Assembly: GCA_003184365.1 (NCBI GenBank)
Contig: NKYR01000035.1
Location: 1 to 64,000 of the forward strand
DNA: 64,000 nucleotides
Origin: Evernia prunastri
Lineage: Eukaryota; Ascomycota; Lecanoromycetes; Lecanorales; Parmeliaceae
Reading direction: 5' to 3'
Part shown: positions 1 through 10,863 of the stretch, piece by piece
Position numbering within the stretch: position 1 is the first letter of the stretch
How the letters are laid out: each line of letters opens with the position of its first letter
The notes under the pieces: generated by a model
Database searches by the model: none
What the model was told of the DNA's origin: nothing
Seen by the model: only the letters and a program-made list of their open reading frames with translations
Program-made: the position numbers and the translations under genes

Positions 1-91
1 CCACGTATCGACTTTCTGTATAGCCTCATGATTGCCATTTGCGTGATTCAGCCTCATGGTTGCCATTGTTTGCTACAGGGAAGAGATTTAG

Positions 92-1680
92 GATACTAAA
101 AAAGAATTTAAATCATGGCAAGAGCGCTTGCTCTCTACGGGCGCTGAGAGCATATTATGGTGCCAGGGGAAACCGGGAATTGGAAAGACCATGCTTGCGT
201 AAGTTCAATAAAATCAATATACGTGAAATTAAAAATTGACCAGCCCTTTTCAGATCAAGGGTAATTGACAGGTTTCGCACCTCCCATCGCGTAGCCTACT
301 TCTACATGAGCAGTGGCGGTACGCCTCACGCGGCTACTAAGGTTGTTGCGAGTTTGCTCAGGCAGCTTTGCTTATTGTTCCACATTGTTCCTAGGCACTT
401 GGAAAGGCTCTATGAGCGATCAGATCGGGGACCAGATATTCAGCTGGAGCTTGATGACATGCTAGAGGCAATGAGGGAGATTTCGCGAGACATCAATCAA
501 CCGATCGTAATAATAATGGATGGTCTAGATGAGTGCAATATGTGTCAGCAGAAAGACTTCGTGAAGATGATCACTTGCCTCAAGAAGACATCTTGGAAAT
601 TTCTTGTAACAAGCAGGTTTGGCGAAAACATCTTGTTCAAGGCCTGTAGAGGCTGCTCGCAGTTGTCCATCAAGGAAGGCAACGTTGAAAATGATATCCG
701 AACTCTTGTGGACAGTGCACTCGGATGGAGTGAGCCGGTCCACGATTTGTTAAGCAACCGAGCGTTCAGATTGGAGGTCACAGAGACACTGGTCTCTCGC
801 GCTCATGGCATGTAAGTCAATATTCGTCAGAGAGAAACCTCGTATCCTTAGCTTATAGAAAGCAGGTTCTATTGGGCTTCTATGCAGCTTCGGCGAATAC
901 TTGATCAGATCACTGTTTCGGGCATTAGAAAGGCCCTTGCTGATATCCCTAGTGAAGTGGATGGTATCCTCAGAGGTTACTTTGACATGATAGCCGCGCA
1001 GGGCCCAGTGCGAGGACAATTAGCAACCCGAACATTAGCATTACTTGCAGCTACTCGAGTGGATACCACAATTGGAGCGCCTTTGACGGCTAGAGCAATG
1101 GGCCACGCAATGGGTATGTCCCATATCCTTGATTCGACCAGAGGCCTTTCAATGTTCAGCGAGGATGAAATACCCGACCCAGCAATAATCGTCGAATGCT
1201 GTATGGGCCTAATTACGATCCATCCAGTGACTGAAATTGTGACGCTGGCTCATTTTGATATAGCACAGTATATGCAAACACATTGGGAGGACCGCTTCTC
1301 ATGGGAGGACAAGCTGATGCTTGCAAACATCACCCTGGCTTATCTTTTGATGGAAGTTTTCTCTACTGGTCCTTGTCATCAAGCGAACGCTTTTACCGAA
1401 CGTCTTGAGGCGTACCCTTTTCTAGACTATGCTTCTCGCCACTGGGGCCACCATGCTCGTGACGCTATGCTACTACAAAATGCCGATGCGAAACGAGACA
1501 AACTTGAGTTCGTCGAAAATGTCAACCGGTTCCTGAACGATCGAATGAGCCTTGAATCTTCACTCCAAATTTGCGACTTCAATTCGAGGCCTCCAAAGGC
1601 TCGCGAACTGTTGATTCGGAGCGAGGAGGAATATTTTGCACTTCATGCTGCTAATTTCAGCAGCGTATCCAAGCTACAGA
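92..1680 (+). pseudogene. NACHT NTPase half of an NLR-like NACHT-ankyrin protein (5' partial, interrupted)
   Basis: The gene enters from before the window. Joined exons 92-198, 254-811 and 866-1680 (introns 199-253 and 812-865, both GT-AG) give one open frame. The first exon ends in a P-loop, ILWCQGKPGIGKT, the Walker A of fungal NACHT proteins. The second holds the Walker B-like string IIMDGLDEC at about nt 510-540, followed by the KFLVTSR sensor-like strand. The third exon is the helical region after the NTPase (MFYWASMQLRRI onward, then the HFDIAQYM and ASRHWGHHA blocks). These are hallmarks of the STAND NTPases that act in fungal heterokaryon incompatibility and innate-type recognition. 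The start at 92 follows a TAG acceptor and is inferred; upstream exons are missing. At 1681 the frame runs into a transposon-like element, after which the ankyrin repeats resume at 2416 in the same frame. The gene is therefore probably broken in this strain. Confidence 0.8.
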
Positions 1681-1682
1681 TA

Positions 1683-2413
1683 CTCCTTTATGCAGAACCA
1701 TTGGCGGAGGCTCAAAATGGTACCCCCTCGTTTTTTTTTGAAGGGGGGGACGGACGTCAAAATCGTAGATTTCAGACATCCATACAATCCCAACCACATC
1801 TATCTGAAGCTTACAATTACTTGCGTTAAAATCGTCATATATGATTCTCTATTTCACATTAGTTGTATATATTATACAGAGTTATTACACGTTGTGTAGG
1901 ATACTCGACTTCGAGAATTTTTGTTTACTTTTTGAGAATTTGACTCGAAAAATTCGTAAATATTTTGAAATTCTCTTACACAACGTGTAATAACTCTGTA
2001 TTATATATACAATTAATGTGAAATAGAGAATCATATATAACGATTTCAACGCAAGTAACTGTAGAATATAAACAGATATAGTTATTATTGTATATATACT
2101 TAAAGTTCAAAATTATCAAATTCTTAGAAAAAGTTGTTTACTTTTTTCAGCCCTATTTCAAAAATTTCAAAAATTTCAAAAATTCGAGCTTTGTTACGTA
2201 CAATCAATAATAACGCTGTGTGATATATACTAAGTTGTTACTCTAGAGTATCAGATGTGTTCTATAATTTACAGCTTAGTAGAAGTTTAGAACGATTGTG
2301 ATTATCTTTCTACAAGAGGTTCTTTGATATTTCGTAACTTTTTTTTTCCGGCCTCAAAAAAAAAACGAGGGGGTACCATTTTGAGCCTCCGCCAATGGTT
2401 CTGCAAAAAGGAG
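1683..2413. mobile_element. 731-bp non-autonomous inverted-repeat element (MITE-like) with TA target duplication
   Basis: The ends are inverted copies about 57 bp long with one mismatch. Each begins CTCCTTT(A/T)TGCAGAACC and runs through GGCTCAAAATGGTACC to a C5TCG plus poly-T tract. The element is flanked by TA on both sides (1681-1682 and 2414-2415), the target duplication of Tc1/mariner-type transposons. The interior is AT-rich and has no transposase frame. It also holds a long internal palindrome. Removing the element plus one TA rejoins the host NACHT-ankyrin reading frame exactly, which fixes the borders independently of the repeat alignment. The superfamily is inferred only from TA and the terminal repeats. 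Confidence 0.88.
1818..2057. repeat. Internal 81-bp-arm palindrome of the 731-bp element
   Basis: Arms 1818-1898 and 1977-2057 are near-perfect reverse complements, separated by about 78 bp. The left arm starts TACTTGCGTTAAAATCG and ends CACGTTGTGTA. It may be a nested older element or a structural part of the host element. RNA through it would form a long hairpin. Confidence 0.85.
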
Positions 2414-2415
2414 TA

Positions 2416-3861
2416 GCAACACGGTATGGATTCTCTATGATCGCTCGGAGCGTTATAGAAAGCCATCCGAAAGCGGTATCTGTTCAGGACGATTTTCGCA
2501 CATCTGCATTGCATGAAGCTGCACAGGGTGGGTGGGATGACCTTATGGGTATGTTGCTAAGGGCTGGGGCGCCACCTTCTCCAAAAGATAAGGAAGGGAA
2601 GACACCAGTATACTACGCTGCTCGAAACGGTAACACCAATATCATCTCCATGATCTCAAATGAGGAAGGTAGGCTCGGGTTTCTTTCAGAGCTATCAGAT
2701 TCATCCGGACCTCCGAGTGGTCGAAATGGAATGGTTCCCAGGGGCAAAGGCCTGGGTGATCCCTTAGCACTTGAAGAGGCCTTCTGTGACGCAGCTGAGG
2801 TTGGGAATGGCGACGTCATCATCAGGTTACTCAAATTCAATCCCAGCCTGGCAAATTCAAACAAACACGGTAAATCGGCAATGATTTTGGCTATTCATGG
2901 GGGGCACGAAAAGATTCTTGAAATGCTGTTGGCCGCCGAGGCGAGCCTCTATTGTCCAGATTTCTCATCAAGCGATCAGATTCCTCTACACCAGGCCGCA
3001 AGATGCTTAGACGAAAACATGGTAAATATTTTACTAGATCACGGTGCTGACGTTGGGACTCGCGATGAGCTCGGTCGTACAGCGCTTTTTGAGACACTCA
3101 ACTGGTATGATCCTAATGGAGCAGTCTTTTTCTTTGACCAGGGTATCGACATCTCTTCTTGTGACCACAAGGGAAACACCGTCTTGCACGAAGCCGCGCG
3201 GAGCGGCGCTGTTGAGCACGCTTCACTCCTCATTGATCAAGGCGTAGAGCTGAACCTGTTCAACAAAGAAGGCTTGACGCCTTTACACCTCGCTGCTAGA
3301 CACGATCATTCTAGAATAGTGAATGACCTACTCGAGAAGGGGGCTGACATCGATCTTGTTGATCGACAAGCCGGATGGACTCCCTTGATGTATGCAGTAA
3401 CGACTGGATCTACACAAATATGCCAGATACTCCTTTCTCACGGCGCAGACGTGGACAGGGTTTCCTCTGACGATAAGACACCTCTGATGATAGCAGCAAA
3501 CGGGGGCTATTACGAAGTCGCTATTCTGCTATTGCAGTGTGGTGCAGATGTAAATGTCCCAGGGACAGGATTTCCAACACCACTTCTTCTAGCAGCCGCT
3601 GCTGGCCACGTTCAATTGATGCGACAACTGCTGGATAACGGCGCGGATGTAAATGCATTGGACAATGAATCGAATTCCGCTCTTACTCTAGCAGCAAATG
3701 CTGGCCACGCTTCAGCCGTACATTTATTGCTTGAAAAGGGGGCAAATCCTCACTTGTCGAAGGAGCAACTAAGAATTTCGAGTGGAAAGGCAACAGAGGC
3801 TAGCCATACGCAGATTCGGCAGCTGTTGCATGAAATTGCTATGGTAGAGGATGAGATGTAA
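2416..3861 (+). pseudogene. Ankyrin-repeat half of the NACHT-ankyrin protein
   Basis: Open to a stop at 3859-3861, encoding about 480 residues of ankyrin repeats. Repeated G(K/R)TPL..AA..GH..I...LL..GADV signatures are visible at least eight to ten times, for example GLTPLHLAARHDHSRIV and GWTPLMYAVTTGSTQI. The repeats are the ligand-recognition or scaffold part of the NLR-like protein whose NTPase half lies upstream of the inserted element. An ATG at 2395 lies inside the element's terminal repeat. It could in principle start a separate ankyrin-only protein of 488 aa, and an automatic annotation would probably call that. I infer the two halves are one gene because codon 1680-1682 and codon 2416-2418 are in phase across a single retained TA. 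No intron is needed in this half. Confidence 0.8.
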
Positions 3862-4811
3862 TGAGAAGGTAGTAGGTGGTATCACACAGTCCCGCCCACT
3901 TGGCCAGTGCTATCAGATTTCAAGCTTGCAAGACCTAGTCTCGGACTCGAGCTGGCTGTTATGTTTGATGCTAAAAGCGAGCGTGAGCACCTGGGATGGT
4001 GCTGTGCAGTAGTAGCACAAAATGCATGCAAAGCGGAGGGCATTATTGAGTAGAGAATGGCGGAGCAGTTTGTCCTGAGCGGTGTATTGTGCCACCACCT
4101 TGTGAGTGCTGAGTTTGGTAGAAGCCACAGTTTGCTTTCTTATCGTCATGCATGTTTGAGCCCTACCTGCGATCTGGAATCCACACACATGATTCTCAAA
4201 GTTTCGTATTATGCGTATCTATTTCGCATCGTAACAAAAAGAAAGATCTCGTATGGAATTGGTCTGGGGTCTCCTTGGACGATGCACCCCACGCCGCTTC
4301 GCCCGGCAACGTGTATGCATCACAACAGATGCTCTCCCTACATACGCATCTCTTACTATATAATGATTACGACTACTGAGTACGAGGTCTTTGACGCTGC
4401 AGGCGCTGCTCACAGGAACCCGGACGGTTGAGACATGGAAGAGAGAACTTGTGATCGAGAGGTTACGGGTTGAAGAATTGCAGGCCTATCCAAGTGAAGA
4501 TAGTGCCGAGGAAGAAAAAAGCTGCAAACTTACCCCGCTAAGGCTGCATGAGATGCTAAGTATGATTTAGGAAGGTGGTTGCTTGCAAATGCCGACCGTG
4601 AGCCGACGGGATCGTTCACATTGCACCACCACGTTACCAGTCAGTCAGAAGTGATCTGATTGACCACAGAGTCTGCGACGTTCAAATCTACGGTGAAGAT
4701 ATGTGGAACCGCAATTCCGGCCATCGTTGAAGCACGTTTGTGAACTAAAGCCTCATACCCTGCAGCACAGTCATTTTGAATTTGTCTCTTCGCAGGACCG
4801 AAGATTGCAGG
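3862..4811. other. Intergenic
   Basis: Short overlapping frames on both strands (up to 124 codons at 4057-4431) show no family resemblance. The sequence TTTGTCTCTTCGCAG at about 4781-4795 looks like an intron acceptor, so a short 5' exon of the next gene may lie here. Confidence 0.5.
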
Positions 4812-6212
4812 ATGGACTTCAGTCTCCCTGAAGTCAAACTTGAGATGACTCTTTCGGAGTTGTATAGATCTGTTGGAAAGGAAGTCTTCTTCGTCCCAAC
4901 CATGCTGAGTTCGAGGTTCGACCTAACACCCTTCATCCCGAGATGCACCAAGTATATCTATCAACACGAAGCCATGAATCAGCCTGTGCATGCCGGCCTA
5001 GAAGCTGTCGGTGGCCTGGCATATGCCATCCAATTCCTTTCAATGGTACCACAGCAGTTCGCCTTCGCCGCCGGTAGCTTACCTGTCGTGATGTTCGACA
5101 TAGCCACATCTTCTTCCGAATCCGAGCAGATCGTGAAGGCGAATAGGAGTTTTGTCGAGGAGACGATGTCGGTAATACAGCAGAACCAGAGGCCCCAGTT
5201 GCGCTTTTACCAGGGACCGGTGGACGTGCAGCTCAATCAAGCGAATCAAATACTAGCCCCTTGCTGGCCCGTTGATGGACTGGAACTATTACCTCATACT
5301 CTCGAACCGGAAGTACATCATGAGTTACAATCCAAAGAGGGCCTAGCCCGCTCTGGCTTACCCACGCCAGCTTTTGAGGTGATCGAAGTCACGCTTCCTA
5401 CCGAAGGCGTCTCTGCCGCGTGGATACATGCCGAAACAACAAGAATCATTCTTCAAGTCCAAGGGAGACCATTACCTTTCGCTCTTAAGCTACAGCAAAC
5501 CATGTTGGGCTTCGGCACTCATCTTGTCCGCACAGAGGATGATAGGCATGGTCTTTGTAGCGACGTCCTTCCGAAAATCCTCGCTAACTACCTCACCTAC
5601 ATCAATGCTTCCAACGCCAATCTACACCCTGCAAGTCTCGTCATTACTGACCTCGTGGAAAACATAGCGGCCGACCTTGCCGTCACGTTTTTCATTGACC
5701 CAGCTGGCCATTGTACCTTCATCTGCGGGACGACCCAGCATCTCGTCGGCGGTGTCTTCTTCTCCGGATCCCACATCAATTACCGAGATCAACCTGTCGC
5801 CCAGAAGCGATTGTCAGAAGTAATGGGGAAAATTGGGAAGTTCCTGCACCAGAAAGGATATTACGGCGCCGCTAATGCCGATGTGCTGGAAGACACTAGT
5901 GGGAAACAGTACATCGTTGATCTGAATGTTCGAATGTCAGGCACGTACATCTTGGGCGCTCTCAAGACTCACTTCTGGGCTCAGCGCGGTTTGATGTGTG
6001 CCGATCTGTTATTCAGGAGCCTGTTGCGGACGTCGCGGGAAAGCTTCATTCGTGCTCTTCAGGACGATTTTACTCAGGGCAGGATTGTCATCACGGCATG
6101 GCATGGGGATGAGCTCTCTGAAAGGAGCTATGCGCATTTGGTAGTTGGGGCGAAGGATGAAGCTGGGTTGGTCGAAATCGTACAGAGAGTCGATAAACTA
6201 TGTGAAAGGTAG
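4812..6212 (+). CDS. ATP-grasp-fold protein (fungal, biosynthetic-ligase-like)
   Basis: A single uninterrupted frame of 466 codons from ATG 4812. The open frame continues upstream to a TTG at 4776, and a good intron acceptor (TCTTCGCAG) lies in front of it, so the true N-terminus may come from an upstream exon. The C-terminal half has the ATP-grasp signature. KGYYGAANADVLED and, a little later, KQYIVDLNVRMSGTY match the metal-binding acidic strand and Asn of the fold (D-x-N, about residue 367), preceded by the FICGTTQHL and GVFFSGSHINY strands. Family members ligate carboxylates to amines or thiols using ATP. In fungi, stand-alone proteins of this kind often sit near metabolite genes, but nothing here shows a substrate. 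It lies about 0.5 kb before the hemerythrin-like gene on the same strand. I am fairly sure of the fold and have no evidence for the reaction. Confidence 0.7.
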   Translation: MDFSLPEVKLEMTLSELYRSVGKEVFFVPTMLSSRFDLTPFIPRCTKYIYQHEAMNQPVHAGLEAVGGLAYAIQFLSMVPQQFAFAAGSLPVVMFDIATSSSESEQIVKANRSFVEETMSVIQQNQRPQLRFYQGPVDVQLNQANQILAPCWPVDGLELLPHTLEPEVHHELQSKEGLARSGLPTPAFEVIEVTLPTEGVSAAWIHAETTRIILQVQGRPLPFALKLQQTMLGFGTHLVRTEDDRHGLCSDVLPKILANYLTYINASNANLHPASLVITDLVENIAADLAVTFFIDPAGHCTFICGTTQHLVGGVFFSGSHINYRDQPVAQKRLSEVMGKIGKFLHQKGYYGAANADVLEDTSGKQYIVDLNVRMSGTYILGALKTHFWAQRGLMCADLLFRSLLRTSRESFIRALQDDFTQGRIVITAWHGDELSERSYAHLVVGAKDEAGLVEIVQRVDKLCER

Positions 6213-6756
6213 GAACCTCTCATGGGCGGTATGTCACTTCAAATCGAAAATCGAAGTGGGGAACGGCACGGTTATTCACGCCATCCTGTGCTTGCTAACA
6301 AGTTCCAGGAAAAGCGTTTGCTTCGAGATCATCTATGAACTGTTACATGATGGGCCCCAAAAGCCTTTCAAATCGCTGATGTATTCATTTTGTTTTCCTT
6401 ACTTTTATTTTACCCACGGCACATGTCGGCACCAAAGGTTTGTGCTAGTTTTCTAGCCCCACGGCCCCAGATAAGGTGATGTCCAGTGTCCTGCCGGAAT
6501 TACCTAAGGTGATTTATAAGGTTAAGGTATCAGGGTACGTAGCCTAGCCTGCCTTAGGTACCTTAGTGCAGACAACTTTTTCTTCACCGGAAGGCTGTGC
6601 ACGGTCTGCTCAGTGCTCACTCATGCCTTTTAGTTCAATAAGGGGCGAAGGTATATGATTTCGTATAGAGCTTGCCTCTTCCTCTTTCCTACTCATGGTT
6701 CAACGACAACAAATCTCGACCAGTCTTCGTCCAAGTCCTCACATTCAACCTGCATC

Positions 6757-7642
6757 ATGGCAATCTTCGATGTTGATAAGCCCCTCTCTCTTATTCCAAC
6801 TCCCCACAGCCAAACAGGTAATGTCCGTCCCTCACCTCCCATACCATCTTTTACCACTTCTTACTCACTCCCCTCATTCCACAGACCAACGACTTCACAA
6901 TGGAGGCATCTCACATGGCCATTGTTCATAATGTCCTCATCCGCGGCTACAACAGCATCTACCAGCAGGCACCCCACATTGAGCCCGCTGACTACGCGGA
7001 CTTCGTTGGTTACTGTCTCGCCTGGCACGACATGGTGCAGGGCCACCACGACAGCGAAGAAGCGGTCCTCTTTCCCGGCATCGAGGAAGCGACCGGCGTG
7101 AAGGGCATCATGGACGGAGAGAAGGCTGAGCACGGTAGGTATACTAGTGGAAAGGTTCTACCCACCTCCATTAGTCGATTATCTAACACCAACAAAAAGA
7201 GGCCTTGTACGCCGGGCTTTCATCCCTAGCAGAGTACCTCCACACCTGCCGCGCCCAGCCCAGCACTTTCGACGCCTCCACCCTTCTCTCTATCATGGAC
7301 GAGTTTGCCCCTGCCTTCGCGACCCACCTCGCAAGTGAGCCGCCTGCCCTTACTTCTCTTTCCACATACTCTTTCGATATCAAAGCATTGTCAGAGAAGA
7401 CGGCAGAACACAGCATGGCTCGTACATCCTCTTTCAATCTTCTGCCAATGCTCTGGTTCAACCTCGATATCGAGTTCGAGGGCGGTAAATGGAAGAATCT
7501 TCCACCCGTACCTGCACCGATGAGGTGGGTGTTGGTGAATATCTTCGGGAGGTGGCAGGCGAGGTGGTGGCGCTTTGGGAGCTGTGGTGCTGACGGGAAG
7601 AGAGTTGAGCTGCTGGCTTTGAGGGAAGGCTATGCAGCGTGA
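6757..7642 (+). CDS. Hemerythrin HHE cation-binding domain protein
   Basis: Three exons. The last two are clear: 6885-7134 and 7200-7642, with intron 7135-7199 in phase 1. They encode SHMAIVHNVLIRGYNSIYQQAP, then WHDMVQGHHDSEEAVLFPGIE and GEKAEH, then MDEFAPAFATHLASEP and a final HSMARTSSFNLLPMLWFNLD. This is the four-helix hemerythrin pattern with His ligands in HN, HHDSEE, EH and HL..E. Fungal members are small soluble proteins of about 250 aa that bind a di-iron centre; oxygen or NO sensing and redox roles are proposed. The first exon is ambiguous. ATG 6757 gives a family-like N-terminus (DKPLSLIPTP) but needs a weak donor at 6823. The strong donor at 6818 (CAG/GTAATG) instead joins in frame from ATG 6695. 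With the first choice the protein is 252 aa. Confidence 0.82.
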
Positions 7643-9429
7643 ATATTAATGCGAATATCAATGGAGATGCAAGCGGGCGGATGTATCAATGGCATGTTCG
7701 CTAGTCCGATTGACTCCATGGCGAGCATTTGAGGGATGCGAAGCGCGTGATGGTCACTTCCTTGCTGTGGAGCAAAGCCCAACTCTTGAAGACTTGCAGG
7801 ACATAATGGTCCATCGAATTTGAATCCAGTTAAAAATGATGAGAGCGACTAGTCCGACTCTGCTTAGATGGCTGGAACCATCAGGTTAAGCGTCACTACG
7901 TCTATCTACGTTATGAGCAAGGTTGTGCTTTGATTCTTTGGTAGCAAAGCTTCCATACGAAGACGCTACACAGTACTTTTTTACGAGTTGAGTTCCTTGG
8001 GTGCAGGGAACAGGAAGCAGAGGCTGAGGAGACGGAACGATCGATGGAGATACGTCCCGAAAGTAAGAAATACTTCCTCGCTGCCGAATCGTCCTCAGTA
8101 CTCGAAGAGCTGGGTTGCGTTTCTGTTGGTCCAGTATAACTTTGATTGGTAAGCGGTTTCTATTGGCCACAGGATACAGATTCCAGATGGACTGGATGAG
8201 ATACACATGGCACGGGGAACATATCGACCATCCATGATCTGATGTAGTCACTCTCCCGAACCATTTCATCTCATCTCACACGCCAACTGAAGTTGACCTC
8301 ACGGGCGAAACCCAGCTTTAGGCTCATCGATGCGCTCGCACGAGTATAAGACGCACACGTGATTTGCACAAGGAAGGTTACTCCTCGGATAAGTCGAGAA
8401 TGACAAGCACATAACTTCTCTTCCTGAAAAAAAAAAAGTGTTATACTATCGTCTTGGTTTGAATTATTACACTAGTGCTCACAGTTGAATTTTCGAGGCC
8501 TACTGTTTCATGGGCCGGGGGAGCGGCGAGGACAGACTACGGGAACAAAGTGACCGCCACGGACCTGGGAGGCAGGTCGGGAGTTGCTGTGCGCTCAGTT
8601 TCTGCACTCACCCGCAGAGCGGATGAAAAGTTCTACCGCATTAGCAGATACCTGCAAAGCAAAGATGCCCATTTCCGTGCGAGTGCATATCGACTATCTG
8701 CATATTGCCGTAACCCTGGCAACGAATCCTGCACCTGAAGACGTGTGTGGTGGCTGAAGCTTACCCTCTTGTCGGAATCCTTTGGTGAATTAGCTAATAC
8801 AGCATGTTCCGAATTCTGTAAGATGAAAGCAATGTGGGAAGAAGTGAGGAAGCGAGAGTAGGGGCGTGAAGCGGCAGCGGTCCAAGCACCTGATCCTGGG
8901 GTTAAGATGAGAAGGCTAAGCTGGCCGATGCGCGTAAAGTTGGCAAGGATGGATACACGATCAGGGCCCAACGCATTTTTAACAAATGCATCCGACTGCT
9001 TCAATAGTCAATGGTGTGGAGATCATTATGCGAGGATACGAAAGATTTTCCACCCTGCGAATCAAAGTCGCTTTTTCCAAGGATTTTCCTGCAGGGAACC
9101 GGTCTTACTACCTACTGTTACGGCCCTTAACACTTTTCAGCAGAGGAATTTGTCAATCTTACCCTCGCTTTCTTGGGACCAATTTGCATTGTTGATTGCC
9201 GAACGCCTGCAACAGCTGGGCGTCATGAGTCTGCTGTTTCATATGGGTCTGTGTCCCGTCCTTTCTATGCTTCTTGGAGTTACATCCTGTCTTTTCAGCT
9301 TACCAGGACGCATTAATGTAATTCATCACTCTTTTCTGCGCACATTCATACCTACTGGCTTGCACCATCTTTCCATCCGCCGTTCACATCTACTGAGACC
9401 ACCTTGTCGCCCACACCAGACATTCTCAA
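7643..9429. other. Intergenic, no supported gene
   Basis: Several frames of 60 to 190 codons exist on both strands (the largest 8907-9482 + and 7886-8269 -). None has family features and they overlap one another. The last part should hold the promoter of the membrane protein starting at 9430. Confidence 0.5.
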
Positions 9430-10863
9430 ATGTCTTCAGCCAAGAATGGCACGGAGCACTCACTGCAGCAATTCGAAGATGAAAATAAAGTTCCTGAGCA
9501 GATGGGGGTTTATATCACCTGCTTGATCATAGCCTACAGCGGCGTGGCACTTCGGTTTTTGTGTCGACGCATGAAGAAAACGCCACTGAAGACTGACGAC
9601 TGGCTCATCCTGGCCTAATTAGTAAGTTCCAAGTTCAACAATGAGGACCAGTCGTATTTAAGACTGACTTGACTTTAACAAAGTTCTTTACAACAGCATT
9701 TACGGGCATTGAGATAAGTCTAACGCGAGATGGCCTGGGACGGCACGAAATGTTTATGACCAACGCAGAGTTCTTCGCTCTGGTGCAAAACAGTCTCCTA
9801 CATCTAGTTTATCCTGGACTGATCAAGGGACTTAGGGTATCCTAGTCGGCGAAATCATCTACACCCTCGCGATCTTCATTGTGAAGCTGTCAAACCTCTT
9901 TCTACTATACCGCATCTTCCCTAAGAGGCGTTTTCACCACGCTTTGTGGATTACGGGTAGCATCATATCAGCCTACGCCATTGTTCAAACCGTTTGTGTG
10001 GTTGTGCACTGTATCCCATTCGCAGCTCTCTGGGATTCGGCAGTTCCTGCCCATTGCATTAATCTGGACGACGTGATACTCGTTTGCAGCGCCTTCAACA
10101 TCGCTACCGATGTCGCAATCTTACTTCTACCAATGCCGGAGCTCTGGAACCTGAAGATCACGAGGAGACAAAAACTGCAGCTAACGTTCATTTTCCTCCT
10201 TGGTGGCTTGTAAGACTCATCCTTGATACTCCACCGATGGCACAATTAATGCAAGCTGCAGGGTATGCATCTTCAGTTTGATCCGAATTACCAAGCTACC
10301 ACAAATTTCATTGACCGATCCTGGATGTGAGTCATTGGGATACTTCCAAACGGTATCCGATAACCGCCGAGGTCGAGGCAACAAATTTCCCACTTTCTCT
10401 CGTAATAAATTTTTTTGTTATATACGATCGGATATCTTTTAGATTATTATTATATTATCTTCTGATATAGATTTAAATTTTGAGGCCTTTGGATAATTTT
10501 TTTGAATCTAAAATTCGAGGTAATATAGTAGTTCAATGTAGGTGAAATTCTAGGAAATTTACATTTGTTGCCTCCCGGCGGTTATCGGATAGCTCCTAAC
10601 GGCTTCTAGGGACTGCAGCTTCCAGCATTATGTGGTCCGTCGTCGAGTGCTCAGTCGCTACTTTGAGCGCCTGCCTCCCTACAATGCGGCCTCTTTACGA
10701 TTCGCTCTTCAGCAGCACGCATCCTCACGTAAGCAAAAGGACACCTCATAATAACGGACTGCATCATCCGCCTGTGAGCGGGCGTCGGAAGCCAACAGGG
10801 TTCCAAGAAGCGACTTACAACGACACCTGGCCCTTGAAGCAGCCTGCGAATGACACGTCATGA
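9430..10863 (+). pseudogene. Fungal rhodopsin-domain (SAT/PTH11-like) integral membrane protein, with one in-frame stop
   Basis: Five exons fit in phase: 9430-9621, 9684-9782, 9836-10209, 10262-10326 and 10610-10863, 327 aa in all. The sequence shows the fungal rhodopsin-like domain. There is KTDDWLILA after TM1-2, then GLGRHEMFMTNAEFF, then VGEIIYTLAIFIVKLS, then YRIFPKRRFH. NLDDVILVCSAFNIATDVAILLLPMPELWNLKI follows, with GGLVCIFSLIRI and finally SACLPTMRPL. Seven membrane helices are expected in the plasma membrane; related proteins are orphan GPCR-like sensors or of unknown function. Codon 9616-9618 is TAA, just before the first intron and in the middle of the WLILA-x-L helix. CAA to TAA would explain it, so the copy is probably inactive unless it is a sequencing error. 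The fourth intron (10327-10609) is 283 bp because a 234-bp MITE lies in it; without it the intron would be 47 bp. Confidence 0.82.
10356..10589. mobile_element. 234-bp MITE with TA target duplication, inside an intron
   Basis: The ends are inverted repeats TCCGATAACCGCCG, followed after a 1-5 bp difference by GAGGCAACAAAT on both arms. TA flanks both sides (10354-10355 and 10590-10591). The interior is AT-rich with no coding frame. It sits in intron 4 of the rhodopsin-domain gene, downstream of the donor and upstream of the CTAG acceptor, so splicing could still remove it. Confidence 0.88.

Noticed and set aside
882..1829. A separate protein ending inside the inserted element (EAQNGTPSFFFEGG tail)
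   Set aside because: The last 49 codons are element sequence, and the true continuation resumes in phase at 2416.
4057..4431. 124-codon frame on the plus strand
   Set aside because: No family features, an overlapping minus frame of similar length, and no neighbouring splice structure.
8907..9482. 191-codon frame upstream of the rhodopsin-domain gene
   Set aside because: Overlaps the real start in another frame; composition is irregular and no domain is visible.
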